Shown here: positions 26,157-35,353 of the stretch, piece by piece | Layout: every line of letters starts with the position of its first letter | Numbering within the stretch: position 1 is the first letter of the stretch | NCBI RefSeq assembly: GCF_900637635.1 | Contig: NZ_LR134383.1 | Span: 516,501 to 580,500, forward strand | Length of the DNA stretch: 64,000 nucleotides | Reading direction: 5' to 3' | Source of the DNA: Legionella jordanis | GTDB lineage: Bacteria > Pseudomonadota > Gammaproteobacteria > Legionellales > Legionellaceae | Position numbers and translations under genes: made by a program | Notes under the pieces: model-generated | Databases searched by the model: none | Told to the model about the DNA's origin: nothing | The model's input: only the letters and a program-made list of their open reading frames with translations

Positions 26157-27215
26157 GTGTGTCCAGCAAAGGCTGGATGTTTCAGCAGGAGATAACCCTG
26201 CCTGGTTAAAAATCAGAGACCAGTAACTTGAATAGCAGCGTTTAAGGTGACTGAGACGTTGAAGCCTATTAACAAAGCCTTGTATAAGCAAGGTGAGTGA
26301 GCGGCCAGGCCGTAATGCAAATGAACACAAAGTAGCCTCGAGAAGACGTAGATCCGAAAGCTGAACCATTGGGGTTCCGGTGAAAGCAACATGGATTAGT
26401 GAACACTGATTGATACGCTAATTCATTTCGGCGGGGTGATAGTGACAGCATGGCAGCAAGGAACATCTAAGCAACTGGAGAAGCCTTGTTTCTTCCAGGA
26501 GAAATCCCTGGAGTAAGGTAGGTTCTATAACTGGGACACAGGAAATGAACCGAAAGAGGAACAAGGTGGCGGATGGGCGGGTAGTAGTAATGAAGTGGAG
26601 TAATTCCCATGGAGCGAAGACGCCCTGTTAATAGTAACTTTTCCAACAACAAGTGAGGCAATGGTGAGCTGACAAAGGCACCAGTTAGTTTGCAAGAGCT
26701 GAGGCGGAAGATATATGTTAAAGCGAAGGCTGAAAGCCAATGGCGTTTCTGGGGACTGTATGTTCATGTCTGCAAAATGGAAGTATTAGAGGAAGCTTAT
26801 CGACTGACGAAATTAAACAAAGGCGCACCGGGATTAGACGGTGTAACTTTTGTGAAAATAGAGACAGAAGGAGTTCAGACTTACCTCCATACCCTACAAG
26901 AAGAACTGCAGACACACTCGTATAAACCAGGCAAGACAAGGAAGGTTAAGATCCCTAAAGCAGGCGGAAAGAGCTTTAGAGAACTATCGATTCTATCAAT
27001 ATGCGATCGAGTTGTACAAGGTGCAGTGAAGCTAATACTTGAACCCATCTTTGAAGCGGACTTCAAAGCAGGTTCTTACGGGTATCGGCCAAAACGCGCT
27101 ACAAGCGATGCGATCAAACGCGTATCGGAATCTATTGTTCAAAAAAAAACCAAAGTGATTGATCTAGATATTGCCAAATTTTTCGATACGGTGAGAAAGG
27201 ATATTTTACTCAAAA
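26157..27215 (+). mobile_element. Group II intron, 3' part deleted
   Basis: The likely 5' end is GTGTGTCCAGC near 26157, followed by a hairpin CCAGC-AAAG-GCTGG and some 500 bp of GC-richer, structured, gene-free sequence that looks like ribozyme domains I-IV. An intron-encoded reverse transcriptase frame begins near 26663 and is cut at 27215 by IS copy 2. The rest of the protein and domains V and VI are missing, so the intron cannot splice or move. The exact 5' boundary is inferred. Confidence 0.7.
26663..27215 (+). pseudogene. Group II intron reverse transcriptase/maturase, truncated
   Basis: Frame reading GELTKAPVSLQELRRKIYVKAKAE, then RT motifs 0-3 (NKGAPGLDGVTF, KVKIPKAGGKSFRELSI, GSYGYRPKRA, VIDLDIAKFFDTV). 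It stops at the IS edge before the YADD active site. No ATG is in frame; an ATG at 26661 is one base out of frame, so a base loss near the start is possible. A nominal TTG start is at 26690. Confidence 0.88.
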
Positions 27216-27287
27216 GGTAATCCGCCCACAAAATAGTTGATGCCAAAAGTAGAATTTTCTCGTAATGTATGTGCAAGGAGATTCTGC

Positions 27288-27551
27288 ATGAAGAAATCAA
27301 AATTTAGTGACAGCCAAATCCTGTCGATATTGAAGCAAGCTCAAAGTGGTGTTGCAGTTCCAGATTTATGTCGAGAGCATGGTATAAGCAATGCGACATT
27401 CTATAACTGGCGAGCCAAGTATGGAGGCATGGATCTTCCAATGATGGCTCGGCTAAAGGAACTTGAAGCAGAGAATAGCCGCTTAAAGAAGATGTACGCT
27501 GAAGAGCGCTTAAAGTCAGAAATTTTAAAAGAGGTGCTTGAAAAAAAGTAA
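27288..27551 (+). CDS. IS3-family transposase OrfA (copy 2)
   Basis: 87 aa, same predicted protein as copy 1 OrfA. ATG 27288 has AAGGAG upstream. The gene ends in LEKK at an A-rich run (GAAAAAAAG) that can serve as the -1 shift site into orfB. Confidence 0.93.
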   Translation: MKKSKFSDSQILSILKQAQSGVAVPDLCREHGISNATFYNWRAKYGGMDLPMMARLKELEAENSRLKKMYAEERLKSEILKEVLEKK

Positions 27552-27583
27552 AAAAGCCATCCGCTCGCCGAGAGCTTGCGCGC

Positions 27584-28375
27584 GTGATAGTGCGGGAACG
27601 GAATATTGAAGTCAGGATGGCTTGCTGGTTATTTAGCATCAGTGAGACGTGCTACCGTTATGAACCCAAACTGAATGAAGAAAACAGGGTCATAGCGGAT
27701 TGGCTAATGCGCTTAACTCAAAACAACCGTAACTGGGGATTTGGCTTGTGTTTTTTATATTTGCGCAACGTGAAAGGTTTTTGTTGGAATCACAAACGTG
27801 TTTACCGTGTATACAAAGAGCTCGAGTTAAATTTACGGATAAAACCCAAAAAACGGTTAATCAGGGAAAAGCCTGAGTCCCTGGCCGTGCCAACATCAAG
27901 CAACCAGTGCTGGTCAATGGATTTTATGCATGATCAACTGGATAATGGACGCTGTTATCGGCTACTGAATATTATTGATGACTTTAACCGGGAAGGCCTG
28001 ACAATCGAAGCGGATTTTTCATTGCCTTCTGCCCGAGTCATCCGGACACTGGAGCAAGTCATTGAATGGCGAGGCAAGCCTAAGCAGATACGTTGTGATA
28101 ATGGGCCTGAATACGTAAGCCATAAGCTCGCAAGATGGGCTAAAAATCACGATATTGAGCTTGTATTCATTCAGCCAGGTTGTCCGCAGCAAAATGCCTA
28201 TATTGAGCGCTATAATCGTACTGTTCGGTATGACTGGCTTAATCAATACTTATTTGAGAGTATTGAACAAGTCCAGGAACAGGCCACCAAGTGGCTTTGG
28301 TCTTATAACAATGAACGTCCTAACTCGGCTATTGGAGGTATACCACCCAAAAGAAAATTGGCTCTAGCAGCCTAG
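27584..28375 (+). CDS. IS3-family transposase OrfB (copy 2)
   Basis: 263 aa, DDE integrase domain, identical in sequence to the copy 1 protein. The frame is open upstream of the GTG ([11 protein letters not shown]), consistent with production as an OrfAB fusion. Nothing in the gene suggests inactivation. Confidence 0.93.
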   Translation: MIVRERNIEVRMACWLFSISETCYRYEPKLNEENRVIADWLMRLTQNNRNWGFGLCFLYLRNVKGFCWNHKRVYRVYKELELNLRIKPKKRLIREKPESLAVPTSSNQCWSMDFMHDQLDNGRCYRLLNIIDDFNREGLTIEADFSLPSARVIRTLEQVIEWRGKPKQIRCDNGPEYVSHKLARWAKNHDIELVFIQPGCPQQNAYIERYNRTVRYDWLNQYLFESIEQVQEQATKWLWSYNNERPNSAIGGIPPKRKLALAA

Positions 28376-28415
28376 GTTTCTACTTTTAGTGTCAGTTAAA
28401 AATGGGGGGATTACC

Positions 28416-28639
28416 TAAGCATCAAATGTGCCTGGAGCTTTCTCGCCTAATCCTCTAATTAACTCGGCCACAGTATCAATGGCTTCAGCAAGTTCTTTAT
28501 ATTGTTCTTCAAACATCAAGTGCAGGCCTTTAAAGCGAGGTCCATCAACGTTCCAATGATAATTCTGAGTTTTGAGGTATAGCATGTAATTGTCAGCCAG
28601 AACCGACTTTAGTGTTTCTACTACAGATTGGTCGCTCAT
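28416..28639 (-). pseudogene. dps: Dps-like ferritin, truncated by IS
   Basis: First 74 residues of a DNA-binding ferritin-like protein. [38 protein letters not shown] contains the Dps helix A/B pattern and ferroxidase residues (H in NYHWNV, E in MFEEQY). Dps is normally about 155-160 aa; here the frame ends at the IS edge (DA then TAG formed at the junction). The missing half is not elsewhere in the window. Confidence 0.85.
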
Positions 28640-28811
28640 ATCCTTTCTCCTGATTATTATTCTATTACTCCAGTAAAAGCTAATTAAGTTTACTCTGTTT
28701 TATAATTTGAGGCTTTATTGCAACTAATTAAGACACAACTAATTAAGACACCCGTTTTCTTACATAATTCCAACTATACTATATAGAATAGCTTAAAAAT
28801 CAGGCGAAAAG

Positions 28812-29027
28812 ATGAATGACAACATAAATCATGATCTCTATGAAGCGCGAATCAAAATAGGGAATCAAATAGTTTTTAAAACGACTGGCAAGGAACTGAA
28901 TGATTTAATAGTAACTCTCGCAGCACATTGTGAGTTAGAACACTCAGGGGCGGAAGGTGAAATTATTAAACTGGGTACAAATGAAATAGTTTATCATTGT
29001 CGAAAGCAAACCATAGTAGATGACTAA
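28812..29027 (+). CDS. Small hypothetical protein
   Basis: 71 aa, no recognised domain. Preceded by GGCGAAAAG and an AT-rich promoter-like region with TATACTATATAGAATAG near 28770. Charge and length suggest a small soluble protein with a beta-strand start (EARIKIGNQIVFKTTG). It stands alone in the direction of the Nudix gene. No function proposed. Confidence 0.55.
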   Translation: MNDNINHDLYEARIKIGNQIVFKTTGKELNDLIVTLAAHCELEHSGAEGEIIKLGTNEIVYHCRKQTIVDD

Positions 29028-29151
29028 TCTGGTTTTGGAACAGTACATAGACTGTAGTCTATTGTTTATAGCCTAACATATCCTCTGCATGGCGGGAAAT
29101 TGGATTATCCTGGTAATTAGCATAATAACCTGATTCAGAAGAACTCATAAA

Positions 29152-29628
29152 ATGAGTAATTATATGTCCGGATTTGTCAAATTAGTAAATCATTCAGATA
29201 TCAATCCAAGTCGTTATCCACATCAATTTGTAGGCTGTCTTGTTTTAACTAAAGACAATAAAATACTGCTTCAACAACGTGGTCGAGATTGGGCTGCCTA
29301 TCCGGGTTATCTTTGCGAATTTGGAGGAAAAATTGAAAAAGGGGAAACCCCCGTTCAGGCCATCATTCGTGAACTAAAAGAGGAGCTAGGAGCCCAAGTA
29401 CTTGAATGTGATCTTATCGTGCTTGGTGTAATCACTGAACCCATGTCAAAGCATAATGACTTAATTTATGCTTTCTTTTGGCCTGATAAAAAAGGAACAG
29501 TTACTGGATGTTATGAGGGAGAGGCTCTATTTTTTGATGACAGCGCTACTATTTTAAATCATGCTGAGATAACCGATGGATTACGTTGGGTACTCGCTGA
29601 ATGCAAACAAAGAGGACTTATTATATAA
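29152..29628 (+). CDS. Nudix hydrolase (island copy)
   Basis: 158 aa. The Nudix box reads GGKIEKGETPVQAIIRELKEELGA, matching GX5EX7REUXEEXGU in full, so catalytic metal binding should be intact. Nudix enzymes cleave nucleoside diphosphates linked to another moiety; the substrate here is unknown. It is a clear paralogue of the chromosomal Nudix gene at 60155, with LLQQRG, YEGE and the C-terminal W(V/A)..EC(K/R) segment shared. ATG 29152 used; ATG 29164 also possible. Confidence 0.88.
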   Translation: MSNYMSGFVKLVNHSDINPSRYPHQFVGCLVLTKDNKILLQQRGRDWAAYPGYLCEFGGKIEKGETPVQAIIRELKEELGAQVLECDLIVLGVITEPMSKHNDLIYAFFWPDKKGTVTGCYEGEALFFDDSATILNHAEITDGLRWVLAECKQRGLII

Positions 29629-29681
29629 AATAAAATCTCGCCTATAATTGTAAAGACTTCAGGTAGAAAAAGGATGAATTC

Positions 29682-30032
29682 ATGGCTAAAAAGAAAATAA
29701 ACACAACAGTAGAAAAATACAAAAAGCAACCGCTTTGGTTGGATAAAGCACTGCTTGATCCTGGCGCTGTGTTTTTGAATCCAAAACAGGTGGCAGATAA
29801 TCCCAATCTAACGCTGGATGAGAAACTTAGAATATTACGCTCATGGGAATACGATGCGGCTGAAATTGCAGTATCACTGGAGGAAGGAATGCCAGGAGAA
29901 GAAGAGGGGATTTTGTCATGCATTATCGATACAATTCTGAAAATAAATCCTGGGCATTGTATTGAATCTACCGGACCAACAAAACATCACGCATTATCAT
30001 CCTATAGTCAGTATTTATTTATGACCATTTAA
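29682..30032 (+). CDS. Conserved hypothetical with WEYDA motif
   Basis: 116 aa, start supported by AAGGA 7 bp upstream. Central segment VADNPNLTLDEKLRILRSWEYDAAEIAVSLEEGMPG resembles small gammaproteobacterial proteins that share P..V..N..L...KI.IL..WEYDA.E. Their role is not known to me. The last 30 residues look less conserved and may be altered. Confidence 0.6.
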   Translation: MAKKKINTTVEKYKKQPLWLDKALLDPGAVFLNPKQVADNPNLTLDEKLRILRSWEYDAAEIAVSLEEGMPGEEEGILSCIIDTILKINPGHCIESTGPTKHHALSSYSQYLFMTI

Positions 30033-30149
30033 ATAAAATCAACTTTCTATTTTTTAATAATTTGCACCGTTTATGTATTTTCCAAACCAAATATTCTATT
30101 ATTAAAATAAGTCTGCAAATTTACCTAACTTATCAGGAGTATATGAATT

Positions 30150-30416
30150 ATGGATGATTCGAGTTTTCGCGAAATCATTGCAAAGAGTGAAGATTTCGTA
30201 ATATTCAAGTTAAATATAGACAAAGATACAAATCTGCCCAACCATAAACCAAAAGGACAAACCACAATAATTCCGATTAGAGGAAAAGGTTATTTAACAA
30301 AAAATGGAGACAAAATTGAAATAAAGCTGGGTACAGCCATAGGATTAACTCCCAATGATACACATTGTCTTGTCACTGAAACCAGCTTGGAGGTTCTTGT
30401 TGTGGAGATTTTATAA
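30150..30416 (+). CDS. Small cupin-like protein
   Basis: 88 aa, predicted all-beta. The segment NHKPKGQTTIIPIRGKGYLTKNGDKIEIKLGTAIGLTPNDTHCLVTET has the spacing of a cupin barrel (one His early, Gly-rich turn, late His), but the usual two-His metal motif is incomplete. AGGAG site upstream. The function is unknown; it could be a small-molecule-binding regulator. Confidence 0.6.
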   Translation: MDDSSFREIIAKSEDFVIFKLNIDKDTNLPNHKPKGQTTIIPIRGKGYLTKNGDKIEIKLGTAIGLTPNDTHCLVTETSLEVLVVEIL

Positions 30417-30654
30417 TCTGATTTATTAAGCTGAAATGGACCTTTCCATCTTTTGATTATTTACTCATGGCTTATTTATTATGATCTGATGCATCATTGT
30501 CCATTATGGCGTACACCTAAAAGTCCAATAATCACATAATTTTTTCCGTCTTTGTAAATATACATTTGCCTGCCTATCTATTCACTACATTATTGAAATA
30601 GAAAGTCTATAATTTTTATATAAAAGTTCCGCTAACTCACATGGAAGGTTTATT

Positions 30655-30819
30655 ATGGACAAAAAAAGCTTTTTTAAGCGAGAATGGAAGATATTTAAAA
30701 AATTCTATAATAGATCAGCAGAAAATCGAATAGGATTTTATAATCTTCTCGCGTTTATTATTATCCCTATAATTGGCATGACTATTTTATATATTCTTGT
30801 TCATATTTTCTGGATATAA
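30655..30819 (+). CDS. Small single-helix membrane protein
   Basis: 54 aa from ATG 30655 with GGAAGG upstream: a basic N terminus (MDKKSFFKREWKIFKKFYN) and one strong hydrophobic helix (LLAFIIIPIIGMTILYILVHIFWI). It ends 63 bp before the ABC transporter ATPase and reads the same way, so it may be in that operon. No family recognised. Confidence 0.55.
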   Translation: MDKKSFFKREWKIFKKFYNRSAENRIGFYNLLAFIIIPIIGMTILYILVHIFWI

Positions 30820-30882
30820 AGAATACAATGAACTTGTTGTACGTTCATTAATTCTGACTAATTATAAAAGGGAATTTTAGAC

Positions 30883-31575
30883 GTGGATAACAATACTCTC
30901 CTAACAATAAACAATTTAACCGTGAAACTGGATGATCGCCTTGTTATTGATGGACTTTCATTTTCCCTTAATAAAAACGATATTATCAGTATCTTAGGCC
31001 CGAATGGTTCTGGCAAGACTGTTTTACTAAAATGTTTACTTGGGTTATTACCTTTTAGCGGTACGATTACCTGGAAGAAAGGGGTTAAAATCGGTTATGT
31101 TCCCCAACGATTACCCTTCATAAAAGAAATTCCGTTAAATGTGGGTGAGTTTTTTTTGCTAAAGAAAACCACAAATTCAGAAATAATAAATACCCTCCAT
31201 GAAGTTGGTTTTGATAAAGAGATCTATAACAGAAAAATAGGTTACCTATCTTCTGGTCAATTTCAGAGATTGCTCATTGCCTGGAGCTTGATAGGAAATC
31301 CTGATGTTTTACTTTTTGATGAGCCTACTACAGGCATTGATATTGGTGGAGAGGAAACTATTTATAACCTTTTGGAGAGTTTGAAAAATAAAAACTGGTA
31401 TAACGCTATGTTATTAGTCACCCATGACCTGAATGTAGTTTACCAATTCTCCAATCAAGTGATTTGTTTAAATAAACAAGCAGTATGTATAGGTCCACCA
31501 AACGAGGTACTTACTCCAGAGAACTTGCAAAATCTTTATGGTGGCGGAATAAAGTTTTATAAACACAAACACTGA
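30883..31575 (+). CDS. Metal ABC transporter ATPase (ZnuC/ABC-3 type)
   Basis: 230 aa, GTG start. Walker A GPNGSGKT, Q-loop GYVPQRLP, signature LSSGQFQR, Walker B DVLLFDEPTT and switch His in LLVTHD. The partner permease follows 8 bp downstream and belongs to the ABC-3 family of zinc/manganese importers, so this is the energising subunit at the inner face of the membrane. No periplasmic metal-binding protein gene is visible nearby. The zinc-sensing cyclase at 33090 supports a link to zinc. Confidence 0.88.
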   Translation: MDNNTLLTINNLTVKLDDRLVIDGLSFSLNKNDIISILGPNGSGKTVLLKCLLGLLPFSGTITWKKGVKIGYVPQRLPFIKEIPLNVGEFFLLKKTTNSEIINTLHEVGFDKEIYNRKIGYLSSGQFQRLLIAWSLIGNPDVLLFDEPTTGIDIGGEETIYNLLESLKNKNWYNAMLLVTHDLNVVYQFSNQVICLNKQAVCIGPPNEVLTPENLQNLYGGGIKFYKHKH

Positions 31576-31583
31576 AGAACACT

Positions 31584-32348
31584 ATGAATAACCAATTGAT
31601 ATTGAGCTTGATTGCGGGCATTTTTATTGGTGGTGTGTCTGGGTATTTGGGATCACTAATGCTGAGCAAAAGAATGGCTCTTGTTGCTGGTCCTCTGGGC
31701 CATTTAACCCTGCCAGGCATAGCAATCGCCTTATTGTACGGTTTTAGCATTGCCTTAGGCGCATTCCCTTTTGTTTTGCTTGGTATCGTTTTTATTTGGT
31801 TGCTTGAACTGCGAACAAAATTACCCATGGAAGCCTTGACAGCAGTGGTATTTGCCTCAGGTGTCGCTGTAGCCTTTTTATTTTTGCCGATTGAACAGGC
31901 TCAATCGGCTTTGATTGGGGATATCACTAAAATAAGTTATTTGGAAACAGTAAGTTCCGTGAGCGCTGCGCTTTTTCTTTTTTTGATTATTAAACTGATT
32001 TATCCCAAGATGGTTCTTATTAATATTTCAGAGGATTTAGCTCAATCAGAAGGAATAAATGTAAAAAAATACAACTTCATTTATTTAACATTGATTGCAA
32101 TTGTCGTGGCCATAGGGGTTCAAATGGTTGGCGGCTTATTAACTGCCGCCTTAGTGTCTATTCCACCTGCCTCGGCTCGAAATTTAAGCCAAAACTTAAC
32201 ACAGTATAGCTTAATTTCAACTTTGGTTGGCGCTGTCGCTTCTTGTGTTGGAGTTTTACTATTTCAATTTACAGGCCTGCCTTCGGGACCATTAATTATT
32301 CTAACAAGCACATTTATATTCTTAATCTCCTTAATTTTCAAAAAATGA
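31584..32348 (+). CDS. Metal ABC transporter permease (ZnuB/ABC-3 type)
   Basis: 254 aa with seven to eight hydrophobic helices. The family marker GGLLTAALVSIPPASARNLS near residue 190 is typical of ABC-3 zinc/manganese permeases, as is LVAGPLGHLTLPGIAIA near the start. It forms the channel with the upstream ATPase. The solute-binding subunit must be encoded elsewhere, or the pair is a remnant. Confidence 0.88.
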   Translation: MNNQLILSLIAGIFIGGVSGYLGSLMLSKRMALVAGPLGHLTLPGIAIALLYGFSIALGAFPFVLLGIVFIWLLELRTKLPMEALTAVVFASGVAVAFLFLPIEQAQSALIGDITKISYLETVSSVSAALFLFLIIKLIYPKMVLINISEDLAQSEGINVKKYNFIYLTLIAIVVAIGVQMVGGLLTAALVSIPPASARNLSQNLTQYSLISTLVGAVASCVGVLLFQFTGLPSGPLIILTSTFIFLISLIFKK

Positions 32349-32428
32349 AGTAGGACTTTGTTATTTTGTCTAGTTCTTGTATTTTCAAATACAAACCAAA
32401 TGTTTGCTTGAGTCTATAAACCCTATCG

Positions 32429-33010
32429 TTATGAAGGAGACAATTTCGTGGGGGTTCTTAAAAGACCCTGTTTGGGGGCAGAATATGCACCAATAGCTAC
32501 AGAATTAAATGCATAACGAAATCGTGACTCACTTTCTTCCAAAGCAGTATTTATTTTAAATAACTCGTTAATTAGATCTAAATTCTCATAACGTAATTTA
32601 AAATTTTTATTAAGGAGCCCATATCCCCTCCAAGAGGCAATCGATACAAAACAAAAATAAATCCATAAAGCGGTTCCAAGCAACCAATAGGTTAGCGCAT
32701 TTTGATGAAGAGCCAAAACTTAAGGGAGGAAGGGTTAGCGTAAAAAATAAGAGACTTGCTAAAAGATTGGGCTGAAGAATATGCGGTCCACCCGATGCTA
32801 CTCCGATAATGATGACCAGCATTTGATTTAACAGATCGTAATAAGGAATAAGCGCTGAGCCTGCTACTCCGCACAGAGCACCATAAATAGCGATAAAGTC
32901 TAGTAACCATTTTAAATGGTATTCGGATGATAAGGGGGGATAATGATTAAAGAAATATAAACGTCCATGCAGAACAAAAACTGTTGTTGCAGTCATAAAC
33001 CATATAGAAT
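32429..33010 (-). pseudogene. Decayed membrane sensor (diguanylate cyclase type) N terminus
   Basis: Two overlapping minus-strand frames make one broken protein. The first (32610-32996) has helices YHLKWLLDFIAIYGALCGVAGSALI and LLASLLFFTLTLPP; the second (32429-32716) continues LTYWLLGTALWIYFCFVSIA, then LRYENLDLINELFKINTALEESESRFRYAF, a linker and PAS start. This layout (multi-helix sensor, LRFENLDLIxEL linker, PAS, then GGDEF/EAL) is known for cyclic-di-GMP enzymes. At least one frameshift is present and the catalytic part is absent. Confidence 0.65.
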
Positions 33011-33089
33011 GACAAAATGCTCAACGAAAGCGAATATGATATCATTTTACTTATCAGTTTAAATTTAGAAATAAACATAAGGATATGTG

Positions 33090-33980
33090 ATGGCATCATT
33101 TAATTCTGTCTCCCAAAATGAACTTCAGCAAATAGTTTCTCAATTAGACCAAGCTATCTATAACCATCAGCAATGGCATAATTCACTTATTCGAACTCTT
33201 ATATGTCGATTACCTGGAGATAGCAATGATCTCTTATTTGATGCGCATACGCGCTGTCGATTCGGTCAATGGTATTATAGTCGCATTCCGAAAGTAATTC
33301 AGAACCATCCAGGAATCATCAATATTGGTGAATCGCATCAACGCATGCATCAGTTGACAACACATTTATTAAGGAAGTCGCTTGCTGAAGAGGGTATTAC
33401 TACCCTTGATTATGATGATTTTGCTAATGCCTTAGAACAGATGCGATTAGAGCTTGCCACTCTTAAAAATGAGTTGGAATATTTCATTCATAACCGAGAT
33501 GAATTAACAGGAGTATTTTCTCGGGTGACCATGTTATCTACGTTACGAGAACAGCAAGATCTGATTAAACGACAAGGGCAGAATTGTTGCCTCGTCATGA
33601 TTGATTTGGATAATTTTAAAAAAATTAATGACACGCATGGTCATCATATAGGTGATCGTGTTTTATCGACAGCAGCTCGTTTTTTTATTGAAAACCTTAG
33701 AGCATATGACAAGATTTTTCGTTATGGAGGAGAGGAGTTTTTGCTTTGTTTTCCTTTCACTGAATTAGATGATGGTAACACAATGTGTGAACGTATTCGA
33801 AGTGGTCTTGAAGCCATTACCATTAATGATAACAATGAAAGTCTGATTCAAATTACTGCCTCATTTGGTTTGACGTTGCTTAATTCTCAAAGATCTGTTG
33901 AAGAGTCTATCAAAAATGCTGATAAGGCTTTGTATTTAGCAAAAGCAGAAGGCAGAAATTGCGTGCGAATTTGGAAATAA
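33090..33980 (+). CDS. DgcZ-like diguanylate cyclase with CZB zinc-binding domain
   Basis: 296 aa, the length of E. coli DgcZ. The N-terminal CZB domain has the four zinc ligands: His26 (NHQQW), Cys56 (RCRFGQWY), His83 and His87 (SHQRMH). The GGDEF domain follows with LDNFKKINDTHGHHIGD and the active site RYGGEEFLL, intact. In DgcZ zinc binding inhibits c-di-GMP synthesis. ATG 33090 is 6 bp after AAGGA. Nearness to a zinc-type ABC transporter fits a zinc-responsive signalling role, an inference from context. Confidence 0.9.
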   Translation: MASFNSVSQNELQQIVSQLDQAIYNHQQWHNSLIRTLICRLPGDSNDLLFDAHTRCRFGQWYYSRIPKVIQNHPGIINIGESHQRMHQLTTHLLRKSLAEEGITTLDYDDFANALEQMRLELATLKNELEYFIHNRDELTGVFSRVTMLSTLREQQDLIKRQGQNCCLVMIDLDNFKKINDTHGHHIGDRVLSTAARFFIENLRAYDKIFRYGGEEFLLCFPFTELDDGNTMCERIRSGLEAITINDNNESLIQITASFGLTLLNSQRSVEESIKNADKALYLAKAEGRNCVRIWK

Positions 33981-34530
33981 TTGCTGAACACATTTTGGTC
34001 AGCAACTGATTATTCTATTATGCAAACGAGTAGGTTTTTTCCATAAGTAGCAAGCAACAAGCCAGGTTATTTCATGATGTGATGGATGAATTTACAATGG
34101 ACTTTATTTTTGTATTCCAAAGCATGTTGGTAATTGAGTAATACCGTGTTGTCTATACTCGCAGCTTGCCTGTTGGTGAACAATATTCAGAATCTTTGGT
34201 AGCAATTCTTTATTTTTTGAGGATTGGTACGAGAAGTTCAACTTTTTCGTCTAGCCAAAGAGTTTATTCTACACATTAAATGAGAGCATGAAATATCTAA
34301 AGGTCGTAAAAAGCATTTTCCCTCTATCTTTGAGTTCTGGTCAGGGTTATTGTGAGATGCATTATTCTCCTTGGTGCCTTCCTGAGCATTAATCTTTAGC
34401 GGCTGGATGGAGGAAGGTATTACTATTACGTAGTTCTATATTATGTTAACTTACGTAATAGTAATTTATAAGCCAAAGGCTAATTGAATACATGCCTCAA
34501 ATTTTTTATAAACATTCCGGATAAATCGAT
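33981..34530. other. Gene-free stretch with a 14-bp inverted repeat
   Basis: No gene recognised on either strand over about 550 bp. At 34419-34432 and 34452-34465 there is a perfect 14-bp inverted repeat, ATTACTATTACGTA and its complement, with a 19-nt loop. It has no T-run, so it is more likely an operator-like site or the trace of a mobile element than a terminator. It lies 65 bp before the methyltransferase gene. Confidence 0.5.
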
Positions 34531-35199
34531 ATGAGCATTGAATCAGTCAAAGTTTTTAACCAAATGGCAGAAGATTACGATAGGTGGTTTGATATTCATC
34601 CAGCTGTTTTTCAATCTGAGCTTGATGCTTTAAAGAAAGTCGTTCCTGAATCAGGAGAGGGACTTGATGTTGGTGTCGGTTCAGGCCGTTTTGCTGCAGC
34701 ACTTGGAATTAAGACTGGGGTAGAGCCTTCGATAGCATTAGGCAATATGGCTCGGTCAAGAGGGATTCATGTCTATGAAGGAGTTGGCGAAGCATTGCCT
34801 TTCCAAGATCAGCAATTTGATTTTATTTTGTTGAATACAGTACTGTGTTATTTGGATTTACCTTTAACAGCACTGTTGGAGGCAAAACGAGTTTTAAAGC
34901 CCAATGGTACGCTTATAATCGGTATGATTGATAAAAACTCGATGTTGGGAAGACATTATGAGGCGATTAAACAAGACAATCCCTTTTATTGCCATGCTCA
35001 TTTTTATTCCGTTAACGAAGTTCTTGAATTGCTTCATGAAATCAATTTCAAAGAAGAAAACCTTTATCAAACTCTTTTTTCTCCTTGCGAAGCAATACTA
35101 ACGCCGGATGCGATTAAACCAGGTTATGGAGAAGGAGGGTATGTAGCACTTTCTGCACGAATTGAGATTAATAGATTTTCTTATTTTGATTTTATATAA
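34531..35199 (+). CDS. SAM-dependent methyltransferase (UbiE-like)
   Basis: 222 aa. Motif I LDVGVGSGRFAAALG, acidic motif II TGVEPSIAL, then EALPFQDQQFDFILLNTVLCYLD and RVLKPNGTLIIGMID, a typical class I fold close to UbiE/Methyltransf_11. Substrate unknown. Stands alone with a possible palindromic site upstream. Confidence 0.82.
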   Translation: MSIESVKVFNQMAEDYDRWFDIHPAVFQSELDALKKVVPESGEGLDVGVGSGRFAAALGIKTGVEPSIALGNMARSRGIHVYEGVGEALPFQDQQFDFILLNTVLCYLDLPLTALLEAKRVLKPNGTLIIGMIDKNSMLGRHYEAIKQDNPFYCHAHFYSVNEVLELLHEINFKEENLYQTLFSPCEAILTPDAIKPGYGEGGYVALSARIEINRFSYFDFI

Positions 35200-35353
35200 A
35201 CTTTAATTTCATTCGCTTTTTTTGTTAAAGACAACTAAGGGTGCGAAAAAAATTATACTATAACTAACTACTTGTTATTTAATTCCTATTACTTAAAAAT
35301 AAAATGGAAAAGCTACAATTGGAATGAGAATTATGTTTAATCGTGTGGGTACC

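Larger units (their letters stand above)
27216..28415 (+). mobile_element. IS3-family (IS407-type) insertion sequence, copy 2
   Basis: 1200 bp, the same length and encoded proteins as copy 1 but in opposite orientation. Edges are GGTAATCCGCCCAC and GGGGGGATTACC. Unlike copy 1 the flanks do not match: AAAA on the left (27212-27215) and TAAG on the right (28416-28419). The left flank is a broken group II intron and the right flank a broken dps gene, so DNA next to this copy has been deleted or exchanged. Confidence 0.95.

Noticed and set aside
26061-26767. Several minus-strand frames across the group II intron 5' part
   Set aside because: They lie in structured ribozyme RNA sequence and show no protein family; GC-richer structured DNA keeps frames open by chance.
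30494-30577. Minus-strand frame QMYIYKDGKNYVIIGLLGVRHN, like the tail of a RelE/ParE toxin
   Set aside because: Only 27 codons, no antitoxin partner and a weak match; too little to call a gene or pseudogene.
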